64,000 nucleotides of DNA from Ophiura sarsii (GCA_035610835.1 CM069442.1:30085798-30149797); one strand, 5' to 3'; positions 22,346-33,665 are shown, numbered from the stretch's first letter. A program made the numbers and translations. Notes: a model not told the origin generated them from the letters alone.

Positions 22346-23040
22346 GGGTTGAAATTAGATTGGCTAGCGGACAGTTTATTTTCACTCTAAATATATGCGT
22401 ATGTTTTGTTTCTCGAAAAATTAGAAAAATCAATGCACAAATGTTGATATGCTCATAATTGCAGGGTCGTGCCATCATTCACACGTCAACATCAGGGCGC
22501 GTGCATTGATCGGTCTAATTTCTCTCGGAAAAAAAAGAAAAGAATATTGACCTATATGTTGTGCTTGCTATACCTCCCTTCAAGAGATACCCTAAACGAG
22601 TATTTCAACAAATTTCTCCAACATATTGTACCGTAGGCCACCAAAAAAACAACCAACCCTGTTCTAAGGGCGAACAGATTTCTCAGATAGGGTTGGTCAA
22701 CAATTCCAAAAAAATACCAACATTTTCAAAATGATTGCAAAAAATTGGGGGAAAGGGCTGTGTTCATTCCGGGTGGTGCTGGGGGAGGGGGGGTCAGTCA
22801 GTCAAACATCATGCTGTATAAGCATTCGTGACCAAATGTTATCCAAACACCCCATAAACATGTATTGCCTCTGAAGCCAAAATTCACGATAAAATGAGAT
22901 TTTTTTGGTGTTATTTGACCCCCTAAACGCATAAAAATACCCCTTTTTCTTGTAAATGGTTATCTAAAAAACACCCCTTAGGCGACGGGGGAAAACCCTC
23001 CCGACCCATTTTTTTAAATTTGCTGTTTTGTTTTTTTTAA
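22346..23040. other. No gene; G-rich patch
   Basis: Unassigned. GGGTGGTGCTGGGGGAGGGG lies at about 22770-22790. Confidence 0.4.
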
Positions 23041-23044
23041 ATTA

Positions 23045-23202
23045 TAGAAAATTTGTGAAAATCTGTTTAAAATTTATGAGGAATGCATTAAAATAAACAC
23101 AAACGTGCCTAGTATTGGTTCCGTAATCCTTGAAATAGACCTTGAAAGGTTTCTGACAAATCTTTTTTGTATATGGTAAAACCAATAGCCCCATAGAAAG
23201 TG
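23045..23202 (-). mobile_element. CACTTTCCACGCGG-family MITE, truncated
   Basis: Reverse-orientation copy ending AGAAAGTG next to TTAA (23203-23206). It contains GTGCCTAGTATTGGTTCCG, an undisturbed version of the site into which 54442-54648 inserted. The other end is eroded. Confidence 0.75.
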
Positions 23203-23870
23203 TTAACTATCATAATTGGGTCAATGATGAAACTCTTTATTCATATTTTAAGATGGAATGTGACTATTGAGTAAGGTCAAATAAAGAGGTGTTTTAACAC
23301 TATTCACCATTCGATAGAAATTACACCACAAATATCCGGAATCAAAAATGAAATGAAAAATATAATAATGAAAGAACCACAAATATTCTGAATAATTTAA
23401 AAACAAAATAATGAAAGAACCTTGCTTCTAAAATATTGTCATAAAATGAGAGATATAGCACTTAATATGCAGTCGCCATTTTGTTTTTCTACCATGGACA
23501 CAAATTTGGAAATCGGAAATGGTTCGCTATTGCATAGTTTGTGCGTCTTGAAGCGTAATTCAGAAATAACGCATAGCCGTCCAGCATGTTGATGCATATT
23601 AGGCCTCGGTCAAAACGGAATTGGTACCGGTATTCTGAAAATAATCAAGTCTTCTACGGGCACAGGATGGGATTTCAGCTATGATTTTGTGTCATTAAAG
23701 CAGTCACTCCAAATTTTTCTCCATGATGGAAATTCAAAATAGTGCCCATGTTAGAAATCTTTTATAATAATTAGACTCATACAAAAGTATCATTTTTAAA
23801 CCGATTCAAAACCAGCAATAACTGAAGTTTGAAAAAAATCAAAAAAACACCAAATTGACTTACCTAAATA

Positions 23871-24122
23871 TGTGACGCGATCAAGAGGAATGAGTCGGAT
23901 GTCGGGGAATCCCAAATTGAGATATGACCAATTCAAAATGGCGGCTTACATAAGTTGTGATGGAAATTCATGTTTACAATTTGACATAACTTTGGAACAA
24001 AACGTCGTATCGACATGGGGTTTTCAAATTCTGAAAGCTCTAGGTGTCTCCTTTAAAACTGTATTAAAAACTCATTTTCGACCAGGGTCGACATCTGACT
24101 CATTCCTCTTGATCGCGTCACA
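23871..24122. mobile_element. TA-flanked MITE, TGTGACGCGATCAAGAGG ends
   Basis: 252 bp with TIRs of about 36 bp (TGTGACGCGATCAAGAGGAA, then TGAGTCGGATGTCG), flanked by TA. A second, more diverged copy lies at 24824-25037. Confidence 0.85.
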
Positions 24123-24284
24123 TATAATTACCATTACAACAAAAATTAAACAAAATTATTTACATCTTATTGTATAAAATATACAAATACATTTTCTCAG
24201 AAAATGTATACTCTACAAAACCAAATAATATCCAATATAAATCCCCATAAATTCAATGATAAGTTTACTTTACGCTACAAAAAA

Positions 24285-24660
24285 CCACCCTGTTCTACGG
24301 GCCTGACCCAACCACATTTTAGAGTTTTTGATTTATTTAGTTTTAAACATTTTTTGAAATTGGTGACAAAACTTGAAAATTCACACAGTTCTTCTTTTCG
24401 TCGCCTTAAGGCAACAACAAAATGCCACTCCAATTTAACAAATGCATGCTTTTAATGTCTAAGCTAATGAACTGAAAAAAAAGATCACCTTTCAGTTGAT
24501 AAAACATAACTTTGTAAGACTTTTCGAAACGTTTAAAAAATAATCAAATTTGTGAAAGTGGGGTGGGTGGGGGGGGGGGGGGGGGGGGAGAATTAATATC
24601 AACTTCAGGTGTTTTTTTGTGGGGGTGGGGTGGTTTGGGGTTGGTCAGGCCCATGAAACA
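24285..24660. repeat. Inverted GGGCCTGACCCAACC ends around a G tract
   Basis: CACCCTGTTCTACGGGCCTG on the left and GGTTGGTCAGGCCCATGAAA on the right face each other, with a run of about 18 G near 24571-24589 between. Possibly another MITE; boundaries are unclear. Confidence 0.45.
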
Positions 24661-24823
24661 TGTTTTGATCTTACAGGCATTTCATTTTTGAGCCATTATA
24701 GTTCTTCTTCAAATTTTACCTGTATAAAATGCCCATAAATTGAGATCCTTAATTATTATTTTTGGTTATGATACATACATATGTATAAATAGCAAACCCT
24801 ACCCAATGATCAATTGACTATGA

Positions 24824-25037
24824 TGTGACTCGATAAAGTGGAATGAGTCGGATGTCGGGAATATTGATTTTATGTAAAAAAGAAGGGACAAATTCTTACG
24901 TTTCACTACGTTTTCTCAGTTGGTAAAAGTGGGGTTTGGACCACACTGTAGCATTTTCCACTTGCTTTTTAAATGATGGACAAATATCAAAATTGAAAAC
25001 TGCCGACATGTGACTCATTTCGCTTGATCATGTCACA
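24824..25037. mobile_element. Second copy of the TGTGACGCGATCAAGAGG MITE
   Basis: TGTGACTCGATAAAGTGGAA and TGAGTCGGATGTCGGGAAT on the left pair with TGACTCATTTCGCTTGATCA and TGTCACA on the right. Confidence 0.7.
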
Positions 25038-25089
25038 TAAACTGAAAATATAACCATCAAAAACAGATGAAACTGGGCAAAACTGAAAA

Positions 25090-25340
25090 TTGAGAAAAAA
25101 GGTAATGCCTAATGCTACCCATGTTGGCAATACTGCTACCCACATGGGTAGCAGTATTTCCAACTATTGTGTCCCAAATCACGGCGCAAGTGCCCTCTAG
25201 GCCACGACCAACGACAAACAGTAGACCAATGTTTGTTGAGTCCATAGAAAGTACATTGGTAAACCAACTTTTTACAGCGGCACCCATGATTGTGGATGCG
25301 GTGCAAGGGTAAAAAGTAGCCCATTTCCGCGTCCTAGCCG
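25090..25340. other. Unassigned, small inverted motif
   Basis: CTACCCATGTTGGCAATACT and TGCTACCCACATGGGTAGCA form a local hairpin. Overlapping open frames on both strands have no recognised domain and are not called. Confidence 0.4.
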
Positions 25341-25474
25341 TGTTGTTGGCAACACTGGTAGATATTCACATAATTCATAACTCGGAGAATGTGAAAAAGG
25401 AGAAAAAGGCAAAAATAGTATCTAGAATAGTTAATATGATTTACCACATGTTACACATGTGAAACAACATAATG

Positions 25475-25660
25475 TGACCCATCACATCAAAATATACCTC
25501 TTAGCGATTTTTCTAGTTTCTAGATATGAAGTTAAATGTCTTGGAAAAATATAAAGACATTTAAAGGAAATGCTAAGCTTCTATTCATCATATTTCAATT
25601 ATGAGGCATCAATTCAAAGCTTGATTTTTGCATGTTTTGATGTGGCGGGTCACTTATGTG
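25475..25660. repeat. GTGACCCGYCACATCAAAA inverted repeat
   Basis: TGTGACCCATCACATCAAAA near 25481 pairs with TTTTGATGTGGCGGGTCAC near 25635-25653; about 170 bp with palindromic ends, MITE-like. Confidence 0.65.
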
Positions 25661-25959
25661 TAACCAAGGTGGGGAGCCTAATGATCCCCTACAGAGCAAA
25701 GGTGAACACTGAGAAAGAGACAAAAATAGCACTTAGAATAGTTCAAGAAAAAGTAATTCTATGATTTTTTTAAAAATCTTTAACTTTTGAAAGGAATGTC
25801 TCGTCTGAGTTCAAAAAGGGAAGTGGAATTACAAACTATTTCAGTATTCAGTCAAAAAATACAATTTATCCCTATTCCAGTTTCTTCTCACCTCTGAGCA
25901 CATGGTAAAACCTCATCGGTAATGTATACTTTAATGCCCTGAACAAAATAAGCTTAAAA

Positions 25960-26204
25960 CACTTTCCACACCGCAGGCGTCTGCAGACGACATTCCAAAA
26001 TTTCACAAAATTTCACAAAATATCTCAAAAGTGTCACATTTCATTACCATATTTAGAATCACCATGTGAAATGCATTGAAATAAGTACAAACATGCGTAG
26101 TATTGATTCAGTAATCCTTTGGATAGACCTTAAAAGTTGGGAAAGGTTTCTGAAAAATCTGTTTTGTATATTATATGGTAAAAGCAATAGCTGCATGGAA
26201 AGTG
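25960..26204 (-). mobile_element. TTAA MITE, CACTTTCCACGCGG family
   Basis: 245 bp from CACTTTCCACACCGCAGGCG to TGCATGGAAAGTG, then TTAA (26205-26208). It lies just downstream of the MYDGF stop codon on the gene's 3' side. Confidence 0.8.
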
Positions 26205-26284
26205 TTAAAGCTTACTCCACAGTGCACAGTGTTATTCCGTGTACAAAGTGATGTCAAAGGTCACAGTAGCCGATATTTAGTGTC

Positions 26285-26406
26285 CTAGAGCTCTTTCTTC
26301 TGCTTTATTTCCAGTTTATGCTTTCTTCCGTCTTTATGTTTTTTATATTTCGATACTATCAATATTCTTGATAGCTGTGACTTGAACATCCCTTCGGCAT
26401 GGGTCA
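26285..26406 (-). CDS. MYDGF: MYDGF exon 5 (KKEL end)
   Basis: Acceptor CTTTTTTCAG; the first two bases complete a Val codon. Encodes THAEGMFKSQLSRILIVSK, a lysine-rich stretch, then KKEL and TAG at 26287-26285. Confidence 0.9.
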
Positions 26407-29400
26407 CTGAAAAAAGATTAAAAAGATCACGAAGCTAGGTAAGATCATTTTTGTGTAATAAAAAAGGAGGATGACTGGAAGGGAAGAAGTGCAAGGAAAA
26501 AGGGGGCACAGTGGAAGGGAAGGGTGGTGAGGCAAGTTAGAGGAAGGAGAGGGAGAGGGAGGGAGGGGAAGTGGGGAGGAGGTGAAGTGGGAGAAAAGGG
26601 GGTATGGAGGAGGGAGAGGGGATGGGAAGAGGTAGGTGGTGAGGGAAGTTAGAGGAAGGAGAGGAAATGAGGAAGGAGAGGGGGAAGGAGAAGGGGGAAT
26701 GAGTCAATTATTTAACAATAATTACAAACAACACAGACTTCAACAAACCATACATACCTTGATTCTCCTTTTTATCTAGAATATATTCTTCTTGTCCTAG
26801 TGTGCCTCCTCTTTCACCCTGCAAGCCAATGAAGAAAACCAAAAAGGTAAATGATTAATAAACTCATCATAAAATAAATCCAATAACAGTTGTATCATAA
26901 GTGTTCATTTGGACAAAAAACAGCCCTTAAACCAATATTATATAAGTATTATAGGTGTATCCACTATATCACTCGGTAACAATTGCTGAATGTCCAATTG
27001 ACTGGAATGCCTTAACGGAAGGCTCAAACCACCCCCAACACAAACACTCCCACCCCATGAATGTTTTTCGCAGTGAATCTATGCCAGTGTCGATGAATAT
27101 CATCAGTTGGCAACCTTTTTTTTGGGTTTTAGACCTGATAGGGGAAGCCCTTTTTTCATCTATATGATGGCGCACCCTTGGCATTAGTGCGGAAGGGTAT
27201 GAATCCCAGCTGGTTCTCTCTGTTGCTAGAATATCTCGGTGAGTTGTTTCATTGATGGTCAGTACGAGACAATATCATTGCTAAACTCATGTATAAAGTT
27301 GTAATCATCCGTGTGAATCCACTCTCAAAAACTACCCTTAACATGGATTCTCAAAGAAGGAAAAAGTGACCCTTAACAAGGATTAGCTTGACGTCTCATA
27401 CTCATAGCAAAGGGATAGGTCCTTAAAACAGAGTTTAGACTGAAAAACATACATTAAGTAATTGTGTGATTCAGTTTTGTTAGTAAATTTGTCTAACAAT
27501 TTTTGGTTATTTTTACAATGATGACACGTGACTATCGGCCAAAGCAACCACTTAGCGCGGGTTCAAGTTCAAAAAGACACACTTATTCTCTGAAATTTGC
27601 GATTTTTTGATACCCTTAGCATTGTGATCGAAAAAAAGCATCCTTGATCCGCGTTTCTCGTGAATTATAACAACATTATACCTGACTGCCCCCCCCCCCC
27701 GGGACACTTACATATAGTTCCACTTCCTGTACTTTGGCACCGGTCACTGCCAGTTTGAATTGTAGGAAGAACAGATATGACATCCCTCCTGGACGGTATA
27801 TGGCACATGTGAACTGTCTATCATCCTTGGTTTCTTTTAAACTAACCACCCATTCCTATGTAAGAAGGAAAAAAACAATGTGTAACACAGATAAGCATTG
27901 AGAGCAAGGAGAAAAATAAGCATTCATGAACCGGGAGCTACTTTTCCCCTTTTTGGACAAAAGTAGCTCCCGGTCCTATACTTTACTGTGCAAAAACTTT
28001 AAAACGCCAGGAGCTAAATCTTGGCAACCGTTGGGTAAAAACCTCCCAGAGCCCGCTTATTTTTCTCCTTGATTGAGAGATGATTAAACTGACAAGAATT
28101 ATGCCAATTCATTACTATCTTGGTGTAGCTTTGAGGGGTGAACATACTTCGAGTATGTTTAACTCCACAATGCTCAACCAGTGAGCACTATAATATCTTT
28201 TGCTATCACAACTGTACACTTGCTACAACTAAATGGAATTCATCCTCCTGACAAGCCTAAGAAATGGCTTACATTCATGGCTCAAGATAAGCGGGCACTG
28301 GCAATTCTTACCCCTCGGTCCTTCTGCCATAGCGCCCGGTAATGCTGAAAAATAAACAACCGTGCGCTGATATTTTGTCCAAACCAGCGCCCGTTGACGA
28401 TCGGGAAGCTTGCCCAAGACATCGAATTTCGAGTTGCCAATGATGTCATGCTGAATTTAAAAAAAAGTTAGCTCCCGGTAGACTGAAAGTAGCTCCCGGT
28501 TCTCAATGAATCCATGATCTGGGCGCTACTTTTGAAAAAAGTAGCTCCCGGTAAAAAACTGTTATCTTGAGCCTTGCTTACATTATCAAAGATGTTGCAT
28601 TATTGTACTGTACTTTAGTACACCACCGCTGAGTTATTGCATCATGAACATTTTAAAAACATATTTACACAAATCTGGCCATTATTAAGGTACATTTTTG
28701 CTTTAAACGGGCTTCAATAATGATTATTCCTTGAAAAATGACTTCTCAACTAAATTTTGTGAAGCATCACTTGTTAAATGTTAGTAATCAAGAAGCTCCA
28801 CTAACCACGCGAGCTTAGCGAGTTGAGTGACTAACGAGTGGGGTCCAGGGGTTTGGGTTAGGGCCCCTGGTGGGCAGAGCCCCCGGAAACTCCTGGGTTC
28901 TCAATATGGTATAAGAAATGAAGAGATGTTGATGGTAAAATGAACAAAAAAATGGTAGCAAATGTAGTGATAATCAATACTAGTAATAATTATATGAACT
29001 TATTTCCTTCTTTTTTCCCCTCTTTTTTACATTTCCCCCTTTTTCATGAGTACTTCCGTGCGCCACTCGGACAGATAAAATGCGCCACAAGTAGAGTGCG
29101 CGCCGTCAGTTGAGAAGGTCTGGTCTACACAATCTATGCTTACCTCATCTGTTCCGCCTTGTGCTGCATATGTAAATGTACACACCAGATTAACCTGAAA
29201 CAGTGATAAATACAAGCATTTGACCGATGAACGATAATTTTACAATTAATAAAAACACTCTCTTTTAAAAGCACCACATTTTTTCCACTTCACAAAGAGT
29301 AAGGTATCATATCTGGATTCTGGAACATCTACTAGATGCCAAGGATTTTGTCAGACAGATATGACCTTCGATAAGCTAGTATTACTATAACATATTAGCC

Positions 29401-30915
29401 ATGACGAAAGTCAAGGTGGAGAAATGAAGGTGGAGAAAGGAGAAGGAAAGGGAAAGAGAAGACAAAAAATCCACATGGATTCGCGTAAATTTAATTTTGC
29501 CCGCATCTTTATTTGCAGATTCGCATCAACGTTTTGAGCCTGAATAATAATAGTTTATAGCGATGATATTGATGATTAAACTTTCAAACAAACAAGCAAA
29601 ACATGATGATATGATCATTTATTGTCATTATTAATATAATATTAGGCCCCTTGCAATTAAATGTGAGTTTACTGTTGCGTTTTTGAAAAGTAGGACGAGG
29701 TGACTATTTAATATTAATATTGTAATATTTTTTGGGTAAAGTCACCTGATTTAATATTGTTGGCGTTGTTAACTATTATCCAAGATACGAATACAATTCA
29801 AATGCTGTTATAATTATGTCCTACCACCAACTACTGCCTTGGCTTTGCATTTTGCTTCTTTTATAAAGGAGTCAACTCATATTTGCATCCCTATTTTGAA
29901 TATTAATGAGATAGGCCTATCAGTGGCGTAGCTAGGTTATTCATTTCATATGGGATTTTCGACTTTACACCTACTTTTTTTGCACGATTGAGCTTCATTT
30001 TGGCTCTAAACAAGCTTGTACCAAACAATATTGTATTTTGGGAAGAAAAATGCGCACATATTTTTCATCTGTGTACTTTTGAGCATCATGGTGATCATAA
30101 TTCCATGATTCCTTTGGTCAAATGAACCGACAATGCCAATCTCAACCGACACAACGTCAATATTGGTGTTGGGGGGGGGGGGGGAGAGTTAGGGGCGTTA
30201 CGCCCCCTCTGGCTACGCCACTATGAGATATTCGATGTTTGTATTTAATTGCCGTGCCTACAAATATGCTTCAAATGGACCCATATCGATACAAAGCGAC
30301 AATTCCATGTTTCGTGCAGAGTTTTTTACTTCCCAGAAATGTTTTCTCAACCCGGAAGTATTGAAATGCGGCTCATCGGCTAATTATCGCCAGAAAGTGT
30401 TAAAAAGCTTATGAAAAAGCTGTAAACAATGAAATAATTAAATATTTTTAAAATATTACATATATCACGCGGGTGACTTTTGGACGCGCGCGGGCAACAG
30501 TAAACTCACATTTAATTGCAAGGGGCCTTATGTCTAATGACAATGATGATGAAATATGACCAACGACGCTGTGTATCGAGAAACACTTTGGGCAGGTGAA
30601 TTTCTTGTCGGGCTGGTAACTTTTTGAAGCTACGTGCCCGACTGGCTGGTACCAAAAAAGCTAAGTTAAGATCAAGCCCTAAAATATACCATCCAGTCCA
30701 TAGTAATACCATAGCTAAAATAAGCTTACTTAAAATATACTCACAATTTTTCTTTCCACAGTATGAACTTGCCCTCCAGGTTTCACGATAAATGCCTCTT
30801 CAAAAATGGTCTGTGCATCTGCGAATAGGAGACAACTATTTACGAAAACTAACAGAATCGTCCATAAATATGGCATCCTAAAACTGAGCTGTTTCAATAC
30901 ACAAAACGAGAACAT
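26285..30915 (-). CDS. MYDGF: MYDGF (myeloid-derived growth factor), five exons
   Basis: A small secretory-pathway protein; in vertebrates it is a paracrine growth factor that also resides in the ER/Golgi. Coding exons, all with canonical GT/AG borders, are 30915-30745, 29194-29144, 27855-27712, 26818-26758 and 26406-26285, giving 182 residues, or 169 from the second Met at 30876 (human about 173). Exon 1 carries a signal peptide (MPYLWTILLVFVNSCLLFAD, then AQ) and FIVKPGGQVHTVERKI, like the human RPGG.VH block. The two family cysteines are present as VCTFTYAAQGGTDE and QFTCAIYRPGGMSYLFF. LSRILIVSK matches the C-terminal strand. The end is KKEL, a KDEL-like ER-retrieval signal (human RTEL), preceded by a lysine-rich insert absent from the human protein. 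Intron phases are 0, 0, 0 and 1. The second Met gives the tidier signal peptide. No frame breaks; the gene appears intact. Confidence 0.93.
26465..26700. repeat. Purine-rich (GGA/GAGG) tract in MYDGF intron 4
   Basis: Almost uninterrupted A/G on this strand, with GGAAGGAGAGG and GGTGGTGAGG(C/G)AAGTTAGAGG repeated. Confidence 0.8.
26758..26818 (-). CDS. MYDGF: MYDGF exon 4
   Basis: 61 nt, acceptor TTGGCTTGCAG, donor CAAG|GTATGT, phase 1. Encodes GERGGTLGQEEYILDKKENQ, aligned with the ERESDVPLKTEEF region of the human protein. Confidence 0.85.
27712..27855 (-). CDS. MYDGF: MYDGF exon 3
   Basis: 144 nt, 48 codons, acceptor CTTCTTACATAG, donor TAT|GTAAGT. Starts EWVVSLKETKDD, carries the second conserved Cys (FTCAIYRPGG) and the FFLQFKLAV strand. 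Confidence 0.93.
27900..28570. repeat. AGTAGCTCCCGGT repeat in MYDGF intron 2
   Basis: The word AGTAGCTCCCGGT, or its complement, occurs at about 27930, 27962, 28487 and 28540 with opposite orientations at the two sides; GGAGAAAAATAAGC words also recur. Probably a foldback element with degenerate ends. Confidence 0.6.
28805..28900. repeat. GC-rich dispersed repeat (intron 2)
   Basis: GCGAGCTTAGCGAGTTGAG, GGTCCAGGGG and TTAGGGCCCCTGGTGGGC match the repeat at 16580-16700. Confidence 0.65.
29144..29194 (-). CDS. MYDGF: MYDGF exon 2
   Basis: 51 nt, 17 codons, between acceptor CACTGTTTCAG and donor GAG|GTAAGC. Encodes VNLVCTFTYAAQGGTDE with the first conserved Cys. Confidence 0.9.
29645..30527. 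mobile_element. GGCCCCTTGC-ended element with TTA duplication (MYDGF intron 1)
   Basis: 883 bp with TIRs of about 36 bp: GGCCCCTTGCAATTAAATGT, then GAGTTTACTGTTGC. TTA flanks both sides (29642-29644, 30528-30530), PIF/Harbinger-like. It lies wholly inside MYDGF intron 1 and is itself interrupted by 29914-30222. Confidence 0.85.
29914..30222. mobile_element. AGTGGCGTAGC MITE nested in 29645-30527 (8-bp duplication)
   Basis: ATGAGATA is repeated at 29906-29913 and 30223-30230. Ends are CAGTGGCGTAGCTAGG near the left and GGCTACGCCACT on the right, with a run of about 17 G near 30170-30184. The 8-bp duplication suggests a hAT-type origin. The body is shared with 16985-17220. Confidence 0.75.
30745..30915 (-). 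CDS. MYDGF: MYDGF exon 1 (signal peptide)
   Basis: Donor ATT|GTGAGT (GT at 30744-30743), phase 0. Two candidate starts: 30915 and 30876. Signal-peptide hydrophobic core TILLVFV; likely cleavage after ADA. Confidence 0.88.
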
Positions 30916-31392
30916 GTTTGCTATGAAAATGTTTTAAGTTGTCGTGTACATTTTAAAGGAATTACCCGGTGACCCGGATTGACCTCGCCGTGGATATGTA
31001 GTGTTCATGTCAGCCAGCGCCACGTACGCGTATTCAGGTATAGTCCCAGAAGACGCTGGACATGACTAATTGCCTAAATTTGCCAATTAAAAAACCACGT
31101 AATCGCAATATAATCGACAAATTCTAAATATCACATTCTAAAATTAGGTAATCTCAAATCTAACTGTTCTTTTTTACATTTTTGCAAGTATAAAATTGTT
31201 ACAGTTCTTGAACTTGCCCACCAGGTTCCTCTTGAACATGTCTGGTTCAAATCATGGCGTGCTTTATAGCTGCTGGGTAGGCTACTAGGCCTGAATACTA
31301 CGCCAAAACTGTGACTAAGAAATGTCTAAACCAGAGGACCGCGAATGAGACGGGGAGGGGGAAGGTTTTTCTGTAGAGATAGCTACCGGTAA
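30916..31392. other. Upstream region of MYDGF
   Basis: Expected to hold the MYDGF promoter and 5' UTR on the minus strand. CG-containing sequence lies at 30966-31065 (CCCGGTGACCCGG, CACGTACGCG). I see no clear TATA box. Confidence 0.4.
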
Positions 31393-32640
31393 ACAAGGTC
31401 TGTTACTATGATTTTGAAGTTATTAGGAATCGTATCGCTCTGTAATTCAGAATGTATTTGTTATTTATGATTAGAAATGTAAATCTGCAAGAAAATCTAT
31501 TATACGAGGGTCGTTCAATAAATAATGAAAGTGATCATGGTATGGGATGCATGAGTGATTCTATTGAGAGATAATGTGATCAATACAAAGTATGAACCTT
31601 TGTCTTTCAATCAATACACTTTTGGATTGTTAGATACCTTTGGTTATGTAACGTCATTAACATAAACACGATAGGTTTCAGACACTGACTGAAATCTGTC
31701 AATTATTTGGCTGGATATGTAATATGTTGAATATGGGTTGATTGATACATTTGCGTATATATCGGCAATGCAAGCATAAAAACAGATAACACTTGGCACA
31801 TAGTTAGAACACACACTTATCTCTGTTTAACACTTTTTTAGATCTGAATTCCTTAATACAAACCAAGAAGGGACCATCTCAAATACGCTTTTATTTAGCA
31901 AAATCCGCAATAATATACCTTAGAAAACAACAAAGGATAAAGCCATTTTAGCCATTTTTGGCCCAGTTCAAAATGATCTGCCATCTGCGCATGCGCATAT
32001 TTTCTGCAGGTTTCATGCGCAGAAGTTCAGATATTTAGTTAGCTATTATATGGAATCTCCAAAACTGGTTAATTGCTAGGATTTTTCCTAAATTGTTTGA
32101 TTTTCCGCAATATTAGTGATTCACTTACTGGGCATTTTTCAATGAAATTGGCTATTTGAAATACTGATATTTGTATACTTTTTATTCAATTGCCTCTCCT
32201 TACTTTTTCCTCTTATACTACATATATCAAATTACACAGGGATTAAAATTATGGTCTTTTTTATCGTACTTACGCGAAAGAAATTGGGATTTACCTGTTT
32301 CTGGTGTCATGTTATGCAACCTTTTTACCACATGTTTCATACAAACAATTCAAATTTACCGCCAAATAACTGATTTAGCAGTGTCCCAAAGTGTACTTAC
32401 TTTAAGACAATGCTATGACGTCATAATTCACACTTAGAAATCCAAAACTGTATTGTTTGACAAAGGTTCATACTTTGTATTGATCACATTATCCCTCAAA
32501 TAGAATCACTCATGCATCCCATACCATGATCACTTTCATTAGTTATTGAACGACCCTCGTATATGCTTTTAAAAATAATCATGAATAGACTTGGCGCCCC
32601 CTGGAAAAGATCACATAATATGCCGTTACAACGCGGATGT
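31393..32640 (-). repeat. Dispersed repeat split by a mariner-like element
   Basis: 31393-31502 and 32562-32640 together match 21985-22110 in reverse: GAAGTTATTAGGAATCGTAT, TGCAAGAAAATCTA on the left, and the CCCTGGAAAAGATCA word on the right. Confidence 0.7.
31505..32559. mobile_element. Mariner-like element, CGAGGGTCGTTCAATAA ends
   Basis: 1055 bp with TIRs of about 120 bp: CGAGGGTCGTTCAATAAATA, then GATCATGGTATGGGATGCAT, both found inverted at the right end; flanked by TA (31503-31504, 32560-32561). The CGAGGGTCGTTCAA terminus is typical of mariner-type elements. No transposase is recognisable inside. Confidence 0.85.
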
Positions 32641-32649
32641 CTGCTAAAA

Positions 32650-32790
32650 TAGAAGACAGCACCCATCATTTCTTCACTGAGACATAACCCAATATAACAG
32701 CTTTCTTCAGTAGATAACAACCATGTTACATTTCTATCTTCAGTAGATAGTACCCACATCGCTATCTTCAGCCAGTAGATAACCGTACAC
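32650..32790. repeat. GCTATCTTCAGTAGATA repeat
   Basis: Several CTATCTTCAGTAGATA-like units; the same word is found at 37000-37090 and 40045-40065. Confidence 0.65.
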
Positions 32791-32799
32791 ACAGAAAAA

Positions 32800-33475
32800 T
32801 AAAAGGGTCGAAGTGACCTTTTTACAGGAGTCCAGCTTAGTGTCACGGAGATGAAACTTAACTTAAATTGGCTCAAACAGACTCTTTGTTTTGAGTACAA
32901 CTGACACCTTCTTGGAGTCTACACTGCAAAAACACCGGTGTTAAAAATAACACCAATGGTGTTGTGAGCTGAGAGGTCCACACCAACACCGGTGTACCGG
33001 TGTTAAATTCTTGGTGTTATATCAACACCATGTAGTGTCATTTTAACACTGCAAGTGTGACGAATAACACTGTGTAAGTGTTAATGTAACACCAAGATAG
33101 TGTTGAAATAACACTAATTGGTGTGGACCTCTCAGAACACCGAACAGTGTTATTTTTAACACCGGTGTTTTTGCAGTGTACCTCATCGACTCCTCCTGGA
33201 GTCAAACATGCTGGACTCTCTTGTGCGTCATCTCAGGACAAACGATGGACCCCAAAACAAGAGTTAGAAGACAACTTTTTGGAGTCTACACATATAGTTT
33301 ACCCCTACGGGAGTCCAGCATGTCTGACTCTATTGGGTGTCATCTCAGGGACAAACGATGGATCCCAAAACAAGAGTTTAGGAGACACTTCTTTATAGTC
33401 TACACATTTGACCCTTACAGGAGTCCAGCAAGTCTGACGCTCTTGGGGCACAATATCCTAGCCAATAACTGTTAA
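32800..33475. repeat. Tandem GGAGTC-rich repeat hosting a MITE
   Basis: Units of about 120-130 bp share GGAGTCCAGCATGTCTGACT, GTCATCTCAGGACAAACGAT and GGAGTCTACACAT. The MITE at 32922-33178 sits at a TA inside the GGAGTCTA word, whose intact version is at about 33280-33290. Confidence 0.7.
32922..33178. mobile_element. Palindromic MITE, CACTGCAAAAACACCGG ends
   Basis: 257 bp flanked by TA (32920-32921, 33179-33180). TIRs: CACTGCAAAAACACCGGTGT, then TAAAAATAACAC; GAGAGGTCCACACC inside the left arm pairs with GGTGTGGACCTCTC in the right. The interior is full of GTGTTA/TAACAC words. Confidence 0.85.
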
Positions 33476-33489
33476 CACCACACGTCAGA

Positions 33490-33665
33490 ATTTGTATATT
33501 AAATCAATGGTGTCATTTTCCGCCCCTGGTATATTGTGCCCATTATTGGTTCACTATTGGTGATCAAAAGAGTGCAATTGCCAATGCAATGGGAATCCAA
33601 TATTGGCCCAATATTGGTCAACAAGATAATGCCAATGCCAATATTAGGCCAATAATTTATGTTGT
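33490..33665. repeat. CCAATATTGG palindrome-rich block
   Basis: CCAATATTGGCCCAATATTG, GCCAATGCCAATATTAGGCC and ATTGGTTCACTATTGG form small palindromes; MITE-like, boundaries not determined. Confidence 0.5.

Noticed and set aside
25057..25324. Overlapping ORFs on both strands near 25.1-25.3 kb
   Set aside because: No recognised domain, no splice context, and a hairpin in the DNA explains part of the two-strand openness.
26465..26700. Coding potential of the purine-rich tract
   Set aside because: Low-complexity GGA/GAGG sequence inside MYDGF intron 4; no exon signals.
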